A stretch of 64,000 nucleotides of DNA from Protea cynaroides (taxonomy: Eukaryota > Streptophyta > Magnoliopsida > Proteales > Proteaceae): positions 27,638,902 through 27,702,901 of the forward strand of contig CM053267.1 of NCBI GenBank assembly GCA_028583415.1, in the 5' to 3' direction. The notes under the pieces are model-generated. The model did not search any database. It was not told the DNA's origin and worked only from the letters and a program-made list of their open reading frames with translations. Shown piece after piece: positions 1 to 11,903 of the stretch; the first letter of the stretch is position 1; the number at the start of each line of letters is the position of its first letter. Made by a program: the position numbers and the translations under genes.

Positions 1-359
1 CCCTAAGGTAAGACTTCGATTGACTCATGACCCTTAGATTGGATTTCAAGTCCATCAGAGATTGGGTAAGCGTCAGTTACGGTTATGGGAAGGGGTTAGG
101 CACCCAAACCGCCAGTTCAAAATCGGTCTCCTATACCTTTTTATGCTAGACTTTATTTGTTAAACCAAACCAAACCAAGTGGTTTGATATCATTGAACCA
201 AATCTGTATCCATCAGATTGCCTACGTATCACGGAATTATTCTAAAAATCAGGTTCACCATCGTAGTTCAGGTGTGATTAAAGTTTATGGCTGTAATTTA
301 TGCTTGTGCATGACTAAGTTCTTTCTTTAAGTTGAAATTTATGCTTGAAAGACTGAGAA

Positions 360-1840
360 ACCCTATGGGTTAGGATCTGGATAGTCCATGTGGACTGATA
401 GATAGTCCTAGTGGATCTAAGAATAACCCTATTTGGGTTGAAATATGGATAACCCATTCTGGGTTGGAATGTGGATAACCCTATGTGGGTCAAAATGTGG
501 ATAAATATCCTAGTGGATCTATGGATAGTCCAAGTGGACTAAGGTTTGGAACCGAATTTGGGTTTCTCCCAAATAGCCTACGTATCATAGGGTTTGACCT
601 AGGAATCAGAATCCGTGTAGTTCAAACTAATGGGTAGATATCCTAGTGGATCTATGGATAGTCCGAGTGGACTAAGGTGTGGATCCGAATTTGAGTTTCT
701 CCCAAATAGCCTATGTATCCTAGGGTTTGCCCTAGGAATCAGAATCCACGTAGTTCGGGACTAGATAACCCTATTTGGGTTAAAATATGGGTGGATATCC
801 TAGTGGATCTATGGATAGTCTGAGTGGACTAAGGTGTGGATCTGAATTTAGATTTCTCCCAAATGGCCTATGTATCCTAGGGTTTGCCCTAGGAATCAGA
901 ATCCGCGTAGTTCGGGACTGGATAACCCTATTTGGGTCAAAATGTGGGTAAGAATCCTAATGGATCTATGGATAGTCCGAGTGGATTAAGGTTTGGATAA
1001 CCCTTTTTTGGTTGGAATAGGGATAGATATCCTAGTGGATCTATGGGTAGTCCAAGTGAACTAAGGTGTGGATCCGAATTTGGGTTTCTGCCAAATAGCC
1101 TACGTATCTTTGGGTTTTCCCTAGGAATCAGAATCCGTGTAGTTCGAGATTGGGTGAAATGGGAATGGATATCCTAGTGGATCTATGGATAGTCCGAGTG
1201 GACTAAGGTGTGGATCCGAATTTGGATTTCTCCCAAATGGCCTACGTATCCTAGGGTTTGCCCTAGGAATCAGAATCTGCGTAGTTCGGGGCTAGATAAC
1301 CTTATTTGGGTTAAAATATGGGTGGATATCCTAGGGGATCTATGGATAGTCCGAGTGGACTAAGGTGTGGATCCGAATTTGGATTTCTCCCAAATGACCT
1401 ACGTATCCTAGGGTTTGCCCTAGGAATCAGAATCCGTGTAGTTCGGGACTGGATAAACCTATTTGGGTCAAAATGTGGGTAAGTATCCTAGTGGATCTAT
1501 GGATAGTCCGAGTGGATTAAGGTTTAGATAACCCTTTTTGGGTTGGAATATGGATGGATATCCTAGTGGATCTATGGGTAGTCCAAGTGGACTAAGGTGT
1601 GGATCCGAATTTGGGTTTCTCCCAAATAGCCTACGTATCCAAGGGTTTGCCCTAGGAATCAGAATCCGCATAGTTCGGGACTGGGTGGATAACCCTATTT
1701 CGATCGAAATGGGGGTAAATAAGTGGATCTATGGATAGTCCGAGTGGACTAAGGTGTGGATCCGAATTTGGGATTTTCCCAAATGGCCTATGTATCCTAG
1801 GTTTGCCCTAGGAATCAGAATCCGCGTAGTTTGGGTATAA
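360..1840 (-). repeat. Irregular tandem subrepeats inside the LTR
   Basis: A block with 'gtccgagtggactaagg', a 'ggatccgaatttgg' part and a 'cctagggtttgccctagg' hairpin recurs about nine times, spaced roughly 75-180 bp. The matching area of the other copy (60680-61430) has fewer units, so the array changes in length between copies. Short open frames here are repeat artefacts. Confidence 0.85.
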
Positions 1841-3439
1841 CCTGTTCTAGGTTATAAAGTGAGAACCTGTTCTAGGTTTGGGATTGAGAACCTATTTTAG
1901 CTTTGGGATTGAGAACCTATTCTAGGTTTAGGGTTTAGAACCTATTCTAGGTCTAGGGTTTGTCGAGGGGCAAAATCATCCTAAATTACCCTTTTCATCC
2001 TGAATTCTAATTTTGGAAGGTTTGGCAAAGCATTTTTCTTTCTTTATTAAGATTTTTATTATTCCCATTATGCCCTTCCAAAGAATGTGGGTGCCTAAAT
2101 GCACATCCCCACGCCTAGATTGTCTTCTAGAAGTGTGTAGATATGGCAGTTTGACTAGGGTGTTGCATAAATTAAATTATTGTCAAAATTGAATTATTCA
2201 TCTAAATATGGCATATAATACATTTATGACAAGAAATACACATATAGCAAGATTGTGAAAATCTCCCTAATATGGCATGCACTGCAAATAAGGCAAGAGC
2301 CTATATGGTAAGATCTAATATGCTAATTCTAAGCATGGCAAGACCTAATATGACAATGAACACATAGATATGGCAATGAGCATCCAAATATGGCAGTAAG
2401 CATTTAATCATGGCACTGTGATTATTCCAATTATGGCAGTGTGATCATTCCAATTATAGCAGTGTGATTATTCCAATTATGGCAGTGTGATCATTCCAAT
2501 TATAGTAGTGGTAGTGATCCAAATATAGCAGTATGCATCCTAACATGGTAATAAACATCCAAATATTCATGATGAAAAATCCAACGGTATAAATCACTAT
2601 TGATGGTAATCTAACCGTTCAAATTTATTTTAATCACTCTAAAAGATAATCTAACGGTCCAAATCACTCAAGATGGTAATCCAACCGTTCAGATTCATTT
2701 AAATATGTTTTTTATGTCATCCAATGGTTCAGATCACTTAAATCAAACATCTAATCATTCTGCTTTATTTAAATCAATCACAAAGATGGTCCAACGGTTT
2801 AGATTCATTTAAAATGATAATCTAACCGTTTAGATTTATTTAAACTCACTCATAATGGACATCTAGCCATTTAGATCCTGAGTCACCATTCCATGGTCCA
2901 TATTTGATCACTAAAGATTCCACATCAATGATCAATAAAAATTCCAGACTGATGGTCAATATTAAAAATTATAGATCAATGGTACCATTTATCACATCAA
3001 AATTTCAGCCATAGTCGAATCACCTCATTAAAAACTCAGATCATGGCATGTTTAATCCACATGAAATTCTCAAAATTAATGCCAATGTTTCATTCACATA
3101 AAAATTCTCAAAATTGATGGCATGTTTGATCCACATGTAATTCTCAAAATTGATGGCATATTTGATTCACATAAGATTCTCAACATTGATACTTATCATT
3201 CATCATACATATAATCTAAAAAAATTATCAATGAATGGCTTTGATTTAATGAGACATTTCAGGACTGTGATGGGAGGTGCTAGCTTCACTGGATCAAATG
3301 TATTATGTTACAGTGGTTATGAGAGATGGAGAGCGGGAATGGATCAATAGAGACATGCAATGATGATGAGTATAGTCATGGCTCACGGGAAGCCTGACCA
3401 AGTGGAGATCCAGTTGTTACAGTTGTAGAAAAAAAATAA

Positions 3440-4440
3440 AAGAGCAAGACAGAGGAGGAGCTTACCTTAGTTGCAGGAGTTTCCCTCCTTGCTTCTTCTT
3501 TCTCTATCTTTCAATCCTCTTCCTCTGAATCGCCTCTTTCTCTCTGATTTTTTTATCTCTTTCCTCGATATATCCTCTCTCGTTTCAGCCCTCTCTTTCT
3601 CTCTTTTTATCTGTTTTTTTTCCACCGCCCTCTCTCTCTTTCTATCCTCTTTTTGTTTTTTCCTTTCTCTCCTCTCACCTCTTTTCGGTCTCCCTCTCTC
3701 TTTTTTTTTTATTATTTTTCTTCTCCTTCTCCTTTCTTGGATTTTTTTTTCTTTTTTTTTCTCACCTTTTGGACGTCCCTTCCTCCCCTTGGATTCCTTT
3801 TTTCTTTTGGATTATATGCCCTAACCCTAAATCCTCCTCTCTTTCAGTCTCCTCTCTCTTTTCTTTCCTTTTTCTCAAAACCGAGATCTTTTGGATTTCT
3901 TTTTTTTCTCTCCTCTTGGATGTCCCTTCCTCACTTTGGATTCCTTTCTTTTTTTCCCTTTTGGATTATATGCCCTAACAAAATCTTTTGAATACAAAAG
4001 ATTTTTTTTTCTCTTTTCTTTCCTTTTCTCATACAACATATTTTGGATTCTCCCTTTCTTGGATTTTTTTTTTCTTTTCTCCCCCTCTTGGACGTCTCTT
4101 CCCTTCCCCTCTTTGGATTATTTTTTTCCCTTTTGGATTATATGCCCTAACAAAATCTTTTGAATCTAAAAGATTTTTTTTCTCTTTTCTTTCCTTTTCT
4201 TAAAATAAAATCTTTTGGATTCTTCCTTTTCTATTTCTTTTTTTTCTCTCTCCACTTTGGACGTCTCTTCCCTTCCCCTCTTTGGATTCTTTTCTTTTTT
4301 TCCTTTTGGATTATATGCCCTAACAAATCTTTTGAATCCAAAAGATTTTTTTTCCTCTTTTCTTTTCTTTTCTCAAAACAAAATCTTTTGGATTATCCCT
4401 AAATTTCCCTCTCTCTCACGTTTTCTCTCTCGTTGTATTC
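3440..4440 (-). repeat. Pyrimidine-rich leader block with ~172-bp subrepeats
   Basis: Strongly C+T-rich on plus (GA-rich in the LTR sense). A unit with 'cttttggattatatgccctaac' recurs near 3800, 3960, 4135 and 4305. The counterpart at 57950-58690 is GA-rich on plus. By position it is the transcribed leader just upstream of a GTAAG donor. The serine/phenylalanine-rich frames are composition artefacts. Confidence 0.75.
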
Positions 4441-4443
4441 TTT

Positions 4444-4565
4444 GTTTTCTATATATAAAACATATATATATATATATAATATCAATATATTAATATATAT
4501 AATATAATATACATATAAGATATATGTATATATTATATGATAAATTACAATATATTATACATTAT
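4444..4565. repeat. AT-rich (TA)n-like tract
   Basis: Alternating TA runs; a matching AT-rich tract lies at 57820-57950 in the other LTR copy. In the LTR sense it sits just upstream of the GA-rich leader, where a TATA-type promoter would be expected, but no single box can be chosen. Confidence 0.6.
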
Positions 4566-4739
4566 ATAATAAGATATAAATGAAATACATGCATATAAGC
4601 CCCCATGAATTGGTCCGGATTGACTGGTTGGGCCAAAACTACCTTGGGTTGAGCTGAGTTGACTGAATTGACTAAAATTAACTGGATTTTCACTCTCTGT
4701 CATTTCATGGGCCATTTCCACTGTCATTCTGCACAGAAT

Positions 4740-5280
4740 TTTTTGATAGCCTTTATTCTATATTTTTTGTGTCCACTTTGTAGAACATTAAAAATGAGGA
4801 ATATTGAAGCTTGAATCAACTCATTTGGAAGTAAAATGGCCAACCTATGAATTTTTGAAGTTTAAGCGGGTCAATTATCGATAATTGGCTGACCATTTCG
4901 CATGAGAGTCTTCGGAGACTTCTGTCTGAAATCCTTTACGTCTACTTTGTAGAACATCATGAATGAAGAATAATGGCCTTGGAATCATCTGAATCTGATG
5001 TAGAACGGAAAAGATATGAAGCTTTGAAGTTCTAACAATAATTTTGCATGAAATCTTGCATGGGACCCACTGGTGACTTCTGTCCAAAATTTTTTACGTC
5101 CACTTTGTAGAACATCATGAATGAAGAATAATGGCCTTAGAATCATCTAAATCCGATGTCGGATGATCAAGATATGATGATTTGAAATTCAAACAATCCG
5201 ACTTACGATAATTTGCATGAATGCCCCTAGGATTATTTATAATAATTTCAGAAACCTCCCTTATATCTATATCCGACTAA
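4740..5280 (-). repeat. Tandem ~160-170-bp subrepeats at LTR start
   Basis: Units carrying 'actttgtagaacatca' followed by 'gaataatggcctt' recur near 4775, 4945 and 5100. Matching units with 'ctacaaagtggacgt' lie at 57120-57620 in the other LTR. They occupy the presumed U3 region. Confidence 0.75.
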
Positions 5281-5488
5281 AATGGTCATATCTTCTTCAT
5301 TTGATATCAGAATTAAGCAATTCTGGTCTCATTTCGAAGATAATTTTATGACCTATGCATCTATGCAGATAATAGCCCATGACCCTACTGTGGGATTCAG
5401 TGAAAAGTCACAAATCTTTGAATTAAAGGTCGAAAACCTGCCATATTGGTTCACTTACACAGAGGGTGGCAAAAATGAGGTGCTTACA

Positions 5489-6262
5489 CCACCCAAAAAT
5501 GAACTACGTTGTACCTGATTTTTATGACCTTTGGAATATGTAGGCAACTTGGAGGACTCTCCAAGTACGGTACTCCATCTTAGTATCCTTAGGTTCCCCA
5601 TATCCATATCCGTATCCATATCCTCGTTTAATTCAATCCATATTTAGGCTATCTCTAGATTCAATCTCAATCATCATCAAGCATAAACTTCAACTTGAAC
5701 AAATTGAATCTAAGAAAGCTTAATCATAATCCACATCCATAAACTTTAATCACTTTCTGTTTCGAACTACGTTTTTTGGACTTGATTTCCAGGATTGAAA
5801 TACGTAGGCAATTTGAGACGTTTTGGACATCTCAGATTCAGTCTATCACCGAACCATCTTTGGTTCGGTTCATTGTATATTATTTTGTTTGTTTTCTTAC
5901 TTCGAGAACATGTTTGGCTAAACTTAAGCTAGAAGAACTTAACAACTTGGCATAGGATCCCCCATGAGCCCTAGTCATCATCCATTGACCATGAACAGTC
6001 AGAACCATAGAGTCTTAAGGAAAGTAGTATCACATAGGAGGCCGATTTTCGGATCGGGCAGTTTTGGGTGCCTAACACCTTCCCAAACTGTACCTTGAAC
6101 GCTTACCCGTTCTCTGATAGACCAAAGCCAATATGTTGGGTCATGAGTCAATAGAAGTCTTATCTCAGGATGAGGCTATATTTTTAGTCCTAGACCTTAA
6201 TCTAGGTGGTGACTCCAAATCATTTGTTGTCCATTCAGCGTGGGTGAACATTTGTCCTCACA
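5489..6262 (+). repeat. 3' part of a second Tat/Ogre-like LTR, plus orientation
   Basis: Shares with 61500-61861 and 15700-16487 the ordered motifs GAACTACGT...TACGTAGGC (twice), GGGTGCCTAACACCTTCCC, 'catgagtcaatagaag', CCTAGA...TCTAGG, 'ggtggtgactcc' and a terminal GTCCTCACA ending at 6262. Its 5' part is missing because the minus-strand LTR (1-5488) inserted into it; CCACC at 5489-5493 is the expected right-hand target duplication, whose partner lies outside the window. No primer-binding site follows 6262, so it may be a solo or truncated LTR. Confidence 0.7.
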
Positions 6263-6808
6263 GTGAGTTGAAACGAAACAGAGGAAAGGACTCGTACTCA
6301 AGGAAAAAGCCTGCAAAAATCCCAAAAATCAAAGCTCCAAGCTTTTTTCATCTTCATCTTCATCTTCCTGCTGCCGAAGATTTTCATCTACTTGCTGCCG
6401 AAGAAACACGAAACAGAGGAGAGGAAAGACAGTCCGTGAAACAAATCTGAAAAGAAAACCTGAATCCAAAAAATCCCAAAAATCAAAGCTCCAAGCTTTC
6501 TTCATCTTCCTGCTGCCGAAGAACTTCATCTACTTACTGTCGAAGAAACATGAAACAGAGGAGAGGAGAGACAGTTCGTGAAACAAATCTGAAAAAAAGG
6601 TTGCAAAAATCCCAAAAATCAAAGCTCTTTGTATCTTCATCTTCATCTTTCTGCTACCGAAGATCTTCATCTACTTGCTGCCAAAGAAGCACAAAACAGA
6701 GGAGAGGATAGACAGTCCACCAAACAAATCTGGAAATTGTCCTCTTCATCTTCAGTTCATCTTCATCTTCGGATATCCTTCATCTTCATACCATTCCAGG
6801 TATGTATA

Positions 6809-6810
<2 letters not shown>
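6263..6810 (+). repeat. Three tandem leader-like repeats plus splice-donor-like site
   Basis: A unit with 'aaaaatcccaaaaatcaaagctc', 'catcttcatctt' and 'tgctgccgaagaa' occurs at about 6316, 6471 and 6606 (spacing 155 and 135 bp). It ends with CCATTCCAG|GTATGTA (donor at 6800), the same purine/pyrimidine leader plus donor arrangement seen in the LTRs. Parent element unknown. Confidence 0.6.

Positions 6811-6860
<50 letters not shown>
6811..6860. repeat. (CT)n microsatellite
   Basis: Uninterrupted CT dinucleotides just downstream of the donor-like site at 6800, at a place equivalent to the CT tract at 13704-13754. Confidence 0.95.
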
Positions 6861-6863
<3 letters not shown>

Positions 6864-7085
6864 CTCCTAGTGGATCTTTTGTTTCTGATTTTGTTTTGAG
6901 AGGAAAAGCATTTGATTGTTTTGTTTGATCGTATGGGTTTGGAATTGTTTACTTTGTTTGTTTTCGAGGATTTTTGGTTAAGTCCAAGGATCAGGGTTCA
7001 ATTCTTGCTATTGGAGTTGGATATTTTTTTTCCTCATTGTTTAGATGTTTTATTGGTTTGGCTGTTGCAGATGCAAATCTCTCAT
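6861..7085. other. Unassigned linker before the minisatellite
   Basis: AT-rich single-copy-looking sequence. The open frame through it has no recognisable domain and runs into the minisatellite. Nothing else seen. Confidence 0.4.
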
Positions 7086-7970
7086 GTAAAGTCACCACTG
7101 TGCACTTGTGACGACTTGCACTGTGATGACTTTACAAGATGGTTTGCACTATGACAACTTCACATGACGACTTGTACTGTGAAGACTTCACATGTGACGA
7201 CTTGTGTTTGTGACGACTTGCACAGTGACGAGTTTACATGACGACTTGCACTGTAACGATTTCACATGACGGCTTGTACTTCACATGTGATGACTTGCAT
7301 AGTGACGACTTCACATGTGATGACTTGTACTATAACGACTTCACATGTGACGATTTGCATTGTGATGACTTCACATGTGACGACTTGTACTGTAACGATT
7401 TCACATGTGACGACTTATACTGTGACGACTAGTACTTGTGACGACTTGCACTGTGACGACTTGTACAGTGACGACTTGCACAGTGATGACTTGTACTATG
7501 AGAACTTCACATGACTACTTGTACTCTGACAAGTTCACATGTGACTACTTGTACATGTGACGACTTGCACACTGACGACTAGTTAAGACGACTTCACATG
7601 TGACGACGTCAAACATGACGACTTGTACTGTGACTACTTGTACATGTGACGATTTGCAATGTGACTACTTACACAGTGACGACTAGCACTAAGACGACTT
7701 CACATGTGATGACGTCACACATGACTACTTGTACAGTGACGAGTTCACATATGACGACTTGTACTTGTGAAGACTTGCAGTGTTACGACTTGTACTGTGA
7801 CGACTTCACATGTGACAACTTGTACAAGTGACAACTTCACATGATGACTTCAGATGTGATGACTTGTACATGTGACGACTTCACATGAAGACTTGTACTG
7901 TGACGACTTCGCATGTGACGAATTGTATATGTGACGACTTGTACTGTGATGACTTATACATGTGACGACT
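7086..7970 (+). repeat. 15/30-bp minisatellite, block A
   Basis: Diverged tandem copies of two alternating 15-mers, TGACGACTTGTACTG and TGACGACTTCACATG. The 30-bp dimer is a multiple of three, so repeated decapeptide frames (for example TCDDLYCDDF) stay open in several frames; these are not genes. The array continues after the inserted solo LTR at 10314-11757. Confidence 0.95.
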
Positions 7971-8109
7971 TGCAATGTAAGACGCGCACTCCATTAACCC
8001 GGTCTAACCGTGTCGTGTCAGGTCTTCTCATCATTTATGGACCAAGTGGACCGATCGTTTGTAGATGGATCACGAACCAAGTATGAGAATCGAGTTAAAA
8101 ACTCTAAAA

Positions 8110-8250
8110 ACATACCTATGGTCGAATACCTAAGTAGGTATGGTCGACCATAAGGAAGGAAACAAAAATCTTAGACCATGAACCCTACGGTTGATGAATT
8201 TGACCCTACAGTTGACGGCATCTGCCACCGTAGCCATTGACCGTGAGACC
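8110..8250. promoter_or_regulatory. GGTCGACC cluster 1 of the solo LTR, upstream of TATA
   Basis: Contains the perfect 14-bp palindrome TATGGTCGACCATA (8139-8152) plus single half-sites such as CTATGGTCGAAT and diverged GACCGTAG/GTTGA forms. A second cluster is at 8745-8875 (TACGGTCGACCATAG, ACGGTCGCACCATATGCGACC). Subfamily-specific flank: TAT. Confidence 0.6.
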
Positions 8251-8339
8251 CCAGATCAGACTCCAAGTTTTGAAAACTTTCCTAAACTAAGGGATTGCTT
8301 TCCTAATTAAAAGATGACTCTATATGGAGGGTTTTTCTC

Positions 8340-8347
8340 TATATAAA
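8340..8347 (+). promoter_or_regulatory. LTR TATA box
   Basis: TATATAAA followed about 35 bp later by a purine-rich leader that ends in a splice-donor-like AAG|GTATG at 8484. Confidence 0.7.
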
Positions 8348-9930
8348 GGACGTCCCTCAGTCCTTTTTCACTCTTTCAGAACATTAGAAAACCTTAGAGA
8401 AAGAGAAGGAAGAGATGGAGAAGAAGAAAAGGCTAAGGAGAGTATTTTGCTAAGAAGAGATTGGCTCTCTAGCATAAGCAAAGGTATGAACCTAATCTCT
8501 GAAGATGTTAATTCTATGGATTAAGGATTCTATGATGGATTGGAGATCTCAACCTATCATAATCCATGTGATTCCTTGAGAAAATCCCAAGGATAACCAT
8601 GGGGGATGAATTTGATGATTAGGGTTGACAAGAAACTACTAAGGATGGCCATAGAATGATCTTGGGATAAACCCAATTGAAGAGCACAGGATTTGACCTA
8701 GGAAAAACTCGAATTGCATGTAGTCTGTGACCAAAAATCTCAAGGTCACAGCTACGGTCGACCATAGCATGACCAGCCTGATCAGAGGATTGACCATAGG
8801 CATTCGGGAAGATTCATGAATCATATGGTTGTAGCTACGGTCGCACCATATGCGACCATAGGGTATCGATCGTAGGCAGTAAATTCAATACAGTATGAGA
8901 TCATGGGACCAATCAGACACCTATCAGTGCTCTATTTTGATTTTCTACTACTGTAACGTGTTATATATGAACCCTAACTTAAATTCATATAACTTTTAGG
9001 TTGTTAAATTAATTGAAAGAGAATTGCAAGGCTTGGAAGGAGATCGAATTTGCTAAAAGATGAGGGAACAAGACCTAAACTAATTGGTTAATAACAAAAT
9101 GTTTACTTTTATTGAGTCCAATGCCATGATTGATTTTATGTGTGTATGCTTGTAGTGTGCATCTCACATGTCATCTAATATTTCTGCTATTACTGCTCAT
9201 GCATATTTAATTCTATTTATTTATATCATGATGATGATGATGATGCTAGGAATAGGATGTGATTGTATGAGTGTGGTTGGTGTATTGGATGCGAGTGGAG
9301 CTCAGGGTGAGGACATGTCATGGTGGTCTTTGACCTCGTCACCAGACTCTAGCTCTATCTCTACTCAGGTTCTGCCCATTGACATCACCATATCACCATT
9401 ACCTTAGCAAAATTATTACATCGTAGGGCATCAGGGGAGTTGGTCTCGGACCGTGTAGTCTTCGACTCTGTTGGGGGGCCTTAGCTCTAGCTCTATGGAT
9501 GTATTGAGGGATGCTGGTGTGAGGCCTTGGATACACTGTATGACATTATGATTGGTTAGTTTCGAGCCTAGTTTGTAAGCCCTCGCCAACAGGGGCTTAC
9601 ATGTTGGTATGGGTAAGGCATCAGGGGAAGTGTTGGTGGTGTGTGATCCAGACACTTTAGCTCTATCTCTATTCCATGGTGGATGCATGTGGGACGGCAA
9701 TGGTGTTTGATCCATTGGCTAGATTCACACACTCGTGTATAGAGGTGCTGGGGCCACCAAACCTTTCTATAGCATATTGCAAACTTAAAAACCAGACCAA
9801 AGATATGAATTGAATGCATGCATATGTTTGTTGCATTGTTTTGTTTGCTCACTGAGCAGTGATGTGTGCTCATCCTTTCGACGTCGAATATTTTTAGTTG
9901 ATGATGTAGGTTCTATCTGTTGAAGAATAT

Positions 9931-10032
9931 ATGAATGCACCGATGTATGGTCATGTTGTTGCCATGGACGTAAAAGCTGTTGAAGATGCGCATGATTCTT
10001 CATGCGAGTGCAACCAGTGCATTTTTTATTAG
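9931..10032 (+). CDS. Conserved 33-codon LTR frame ending C-x-C-x2-C
   Basis: Starts MNAPMYGHV and ends HDSSCECNQCIFY-stop. The same 33-codon length, the YG and HD motifs, the three cysteines and the stop position recur in the LTRs of 33816-36117, 31345-33609, 36892-39207 and 46602-48904, although the nucleotide sequences have diverged. An acceptor-like TTTTTAG lies about 30 bp upstream, and the frame is partly conserved back to it (DDAG-x2-V-E/D); this copy carries one extra base in that upstream stretch. The function is unknown and I recognise no family. A C-terminal metal-binding knuckle is possible. An RNA-level role is the alternative. Confidence 0.4.
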   Translation: MNAPMYGHVVAMDVKAVEDAHDSSCECNQCIFY

Positions 10033-10313
10033 TTTGCTTATAATTTAAATATTGGATATGTAATTGATTATTTATTTTTATGTCTTGAGTTTTGGAGATA
10101 ATTGGATTAAATACTTATTTATCATTGTTAGACTCTCAGTTCATTATCTATAAGACTTCTGCTTATTTGTTTATTACCTCCGATTATTACTGTGGAATGT
10201 GTGTGAGGTTTGATATGGTGGGTACGACCTATACGAGGTCCTGGTTGACCATTGGTTTATTGGCGGTTCATCACATTATTCTAGTTAGATCAGAATTGGG
10301 ATGTGACATGCAA

Positions 10314-11757
10314 TGTGACAACTTCATATGTGACGACTTGTACTATGATGACTTCACATGACAACTTGTACTGTGATGATTTCACATGTGATGGTAAATG
10401 TGACGACTTGCAATGTGACAACTTGCATAGTGACAACTAGCACTAAGACGAATTCACATGTGACGATGTCACACATTACTACTTGTACTGTGACCAATTC
10501 ACATATGACGACTTGTATTGTGACAACTTCACATGTGACGACTTGTACCTCTGAAGACTTGCACTATGACAACTTCACATGTGATGACTTGTACATGTGA
10601 CGACTTGCAATGTGACGACTTGCACAGTGACGACTTCATATGTGATGACTTGTACTTTGACGACTTCACATGACAACTTGTACTGTGATGAGTTCACATG
10701 TGACGACATGTACCTGTGAAGACTTGCACTGTGAGGACTTGTATTGTGACGACTTCACATGTGACGACTTGTACATGTGACGACTTGCAATGTGACGACT
10801 TGCATAGTGACGACTTCATATGTGACGACTTGTACTATGACAACTTCACATGATAACTTGTACAGTGACGAGTTCACATGTGACGACTTGTACTGTGATG
10901 ACTTTACATGTGACGATTTGTATACTAATGACTTCAATGTGACGACTTGCACACTGACGACTTCACACATGACGATTTGTACACTGATGACTTCAATGTG
11001 ATGACTTGCATACTGACGACTTCACATGTAATGACTTGTACTATGACGACTTCACATGACGACTTATACTGTGAAGACTTGACATGTGATGACTTATACT
11101 GTAAAGACTTCACATGTGACAACTTGCACTGTAATGACTTGCACAGTGACGAATTCACATGTGACGACTTGTAGTATGACGACTTCACATGTGATGACTT
11201 GACATGACGACTTGTACTGTGAAGAATTCACATGTGATGACTTCTACTATGACGACTTCAAACAGTAACGACTTCACATGTGACGACTTGTACTGTAACG
11301 ACTTCACATGTGATGACTTGTACTGTGACGACTTCACTTGTGACGACTTGTACTGTGACGACTTCACATGTGACTACTTGTACCTATGAGGACTTACACT
11401 GTGATGACTTGTACTCTGAGGACTTCACATCTGATGACTTCACATGACTACTTGTATTATGACGAGTTTACATGTGACCACTTCTACTGTGACGACTTCA
11501 CTTGTGAGGACTTGTATTGTGACGACTTCACATGTAACTACTTGTACTTGTGATGACTTGCACAGTGACAACTTTTCATGTGACGACTTGTACTGTGATG
11601 ACTTCACATGTGACTACTTGTACCTGTGATGACTTGCATTGTGACGACTTGCACAATGACGACTTATACTCTGAGGACTTCACATCTGACGACTTCACAT
11701 GACTAATTCTACCGTGATGACTTTACATGTGACGACTTCTACCGTGACGACTTCATT
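10314..11757 (+). repeat. 15/30-bp minisatellite, block B
   Basis: Same alternating 15-mers as block A, best preserved at 11270-11360. TGACG and TCACATGTGA recur throughout. Open frames on both strands follow the 30-bp period and are not genes. Confidence 0.95.
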
Positions 11758-11903
11758 TCAATTGGGCAAGGTACAAAGACAGATCGTGGGGAATGCTTAG
11801 AGGAGAGAGGTAAAAGCTTATAGAAAAATAACATTGATTGTAGGTTGTATTATATGAAAGAAAACTACAGAAAAATAAGGACAAAAAGTACAATATAAAA
11901 TAT

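Larger units (their letters stand above)
1..5488 (-). repeat. Tat/Ogre-like LTR, minus orientation, cut by the window edge
   Basis: Reverse complement of the LTR at 56782-61861: bases 1-120 match about 61670-61790 and the end at 5488 (TGCTTACA read on plus) matches its TGTAAGCACC start. About 75 bp of the LTR end lie beyond base 1. The LTR contains irregular subrepeats (360-1840), diverged short repeats with 'ccaacggtt' and 'atggcagtgtgat' motifs (2390-3200), a pyrimidine-rich block (3440-4440) and tandem 'actttgtagaacatc' repeats (4740-5280). On the minus strand a GA-rich leader is followed by a splice-donor-like CTAAG|GTAAG (donor 3465). No coding frame looks real. The Tat/Ogre assignment rests on the long LTR and on motifs known from such LTRs; no pol is attached. 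Confidence 0.8.
7976..10308 (+). mobile_element. Solo LTR of a Tekay-type family, inserted in the minisatellite
   Basis: 2,333 bp, TGTAAGAC...GTGACA, flanked by a perfect 5-bp duplication TGCAA (7971-7975 and 10309-10313). Terminal sequences match the LTRs of the complete elements at 21689-33609 and 36892-48904. Inside, in order: GGTCGACC cluster 1 (8110-8250), TATATAAA box (8340-8347), purine-rich leader with AAG|GTATG donor (8484), GGTCGACC cluster 2 (8745-8875), a (GAT)n tract, TAGCTCTATCTCTA modules (9350-9670), the palindrome TTCGACGTCGAA (9877-9888), a TTTTTAG acceptor-like site and the conserved 33-codon frame (9931-10032). No internal region, so it probably formed by LTR-LTR recombination. 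Confidence 0.93.

Noticed and set aside
3811..3830. CCCTAACCCTAAA telomere-like word
   Set aside because: Only two units inside an LTR repeat; no telomeric array.
3471..4493. Overlapping Ser/Phe/Leu-rich frames
   Set aside because: Produced by a pyrimidine-rich LTR leader; repeats and composition explain the lack of stops.
7238..11629. Many open frames with repeated CDDL/CDDF or KSSH peptides
   Set aside because: They follow the 30-bp minisatellite period, are open in several frames and both strands, and have no independent coding signal.
7086..11757. CRISPR-like array
   Set aside because: Contiguous tandem units with no unique spacers, in a plant genome context.
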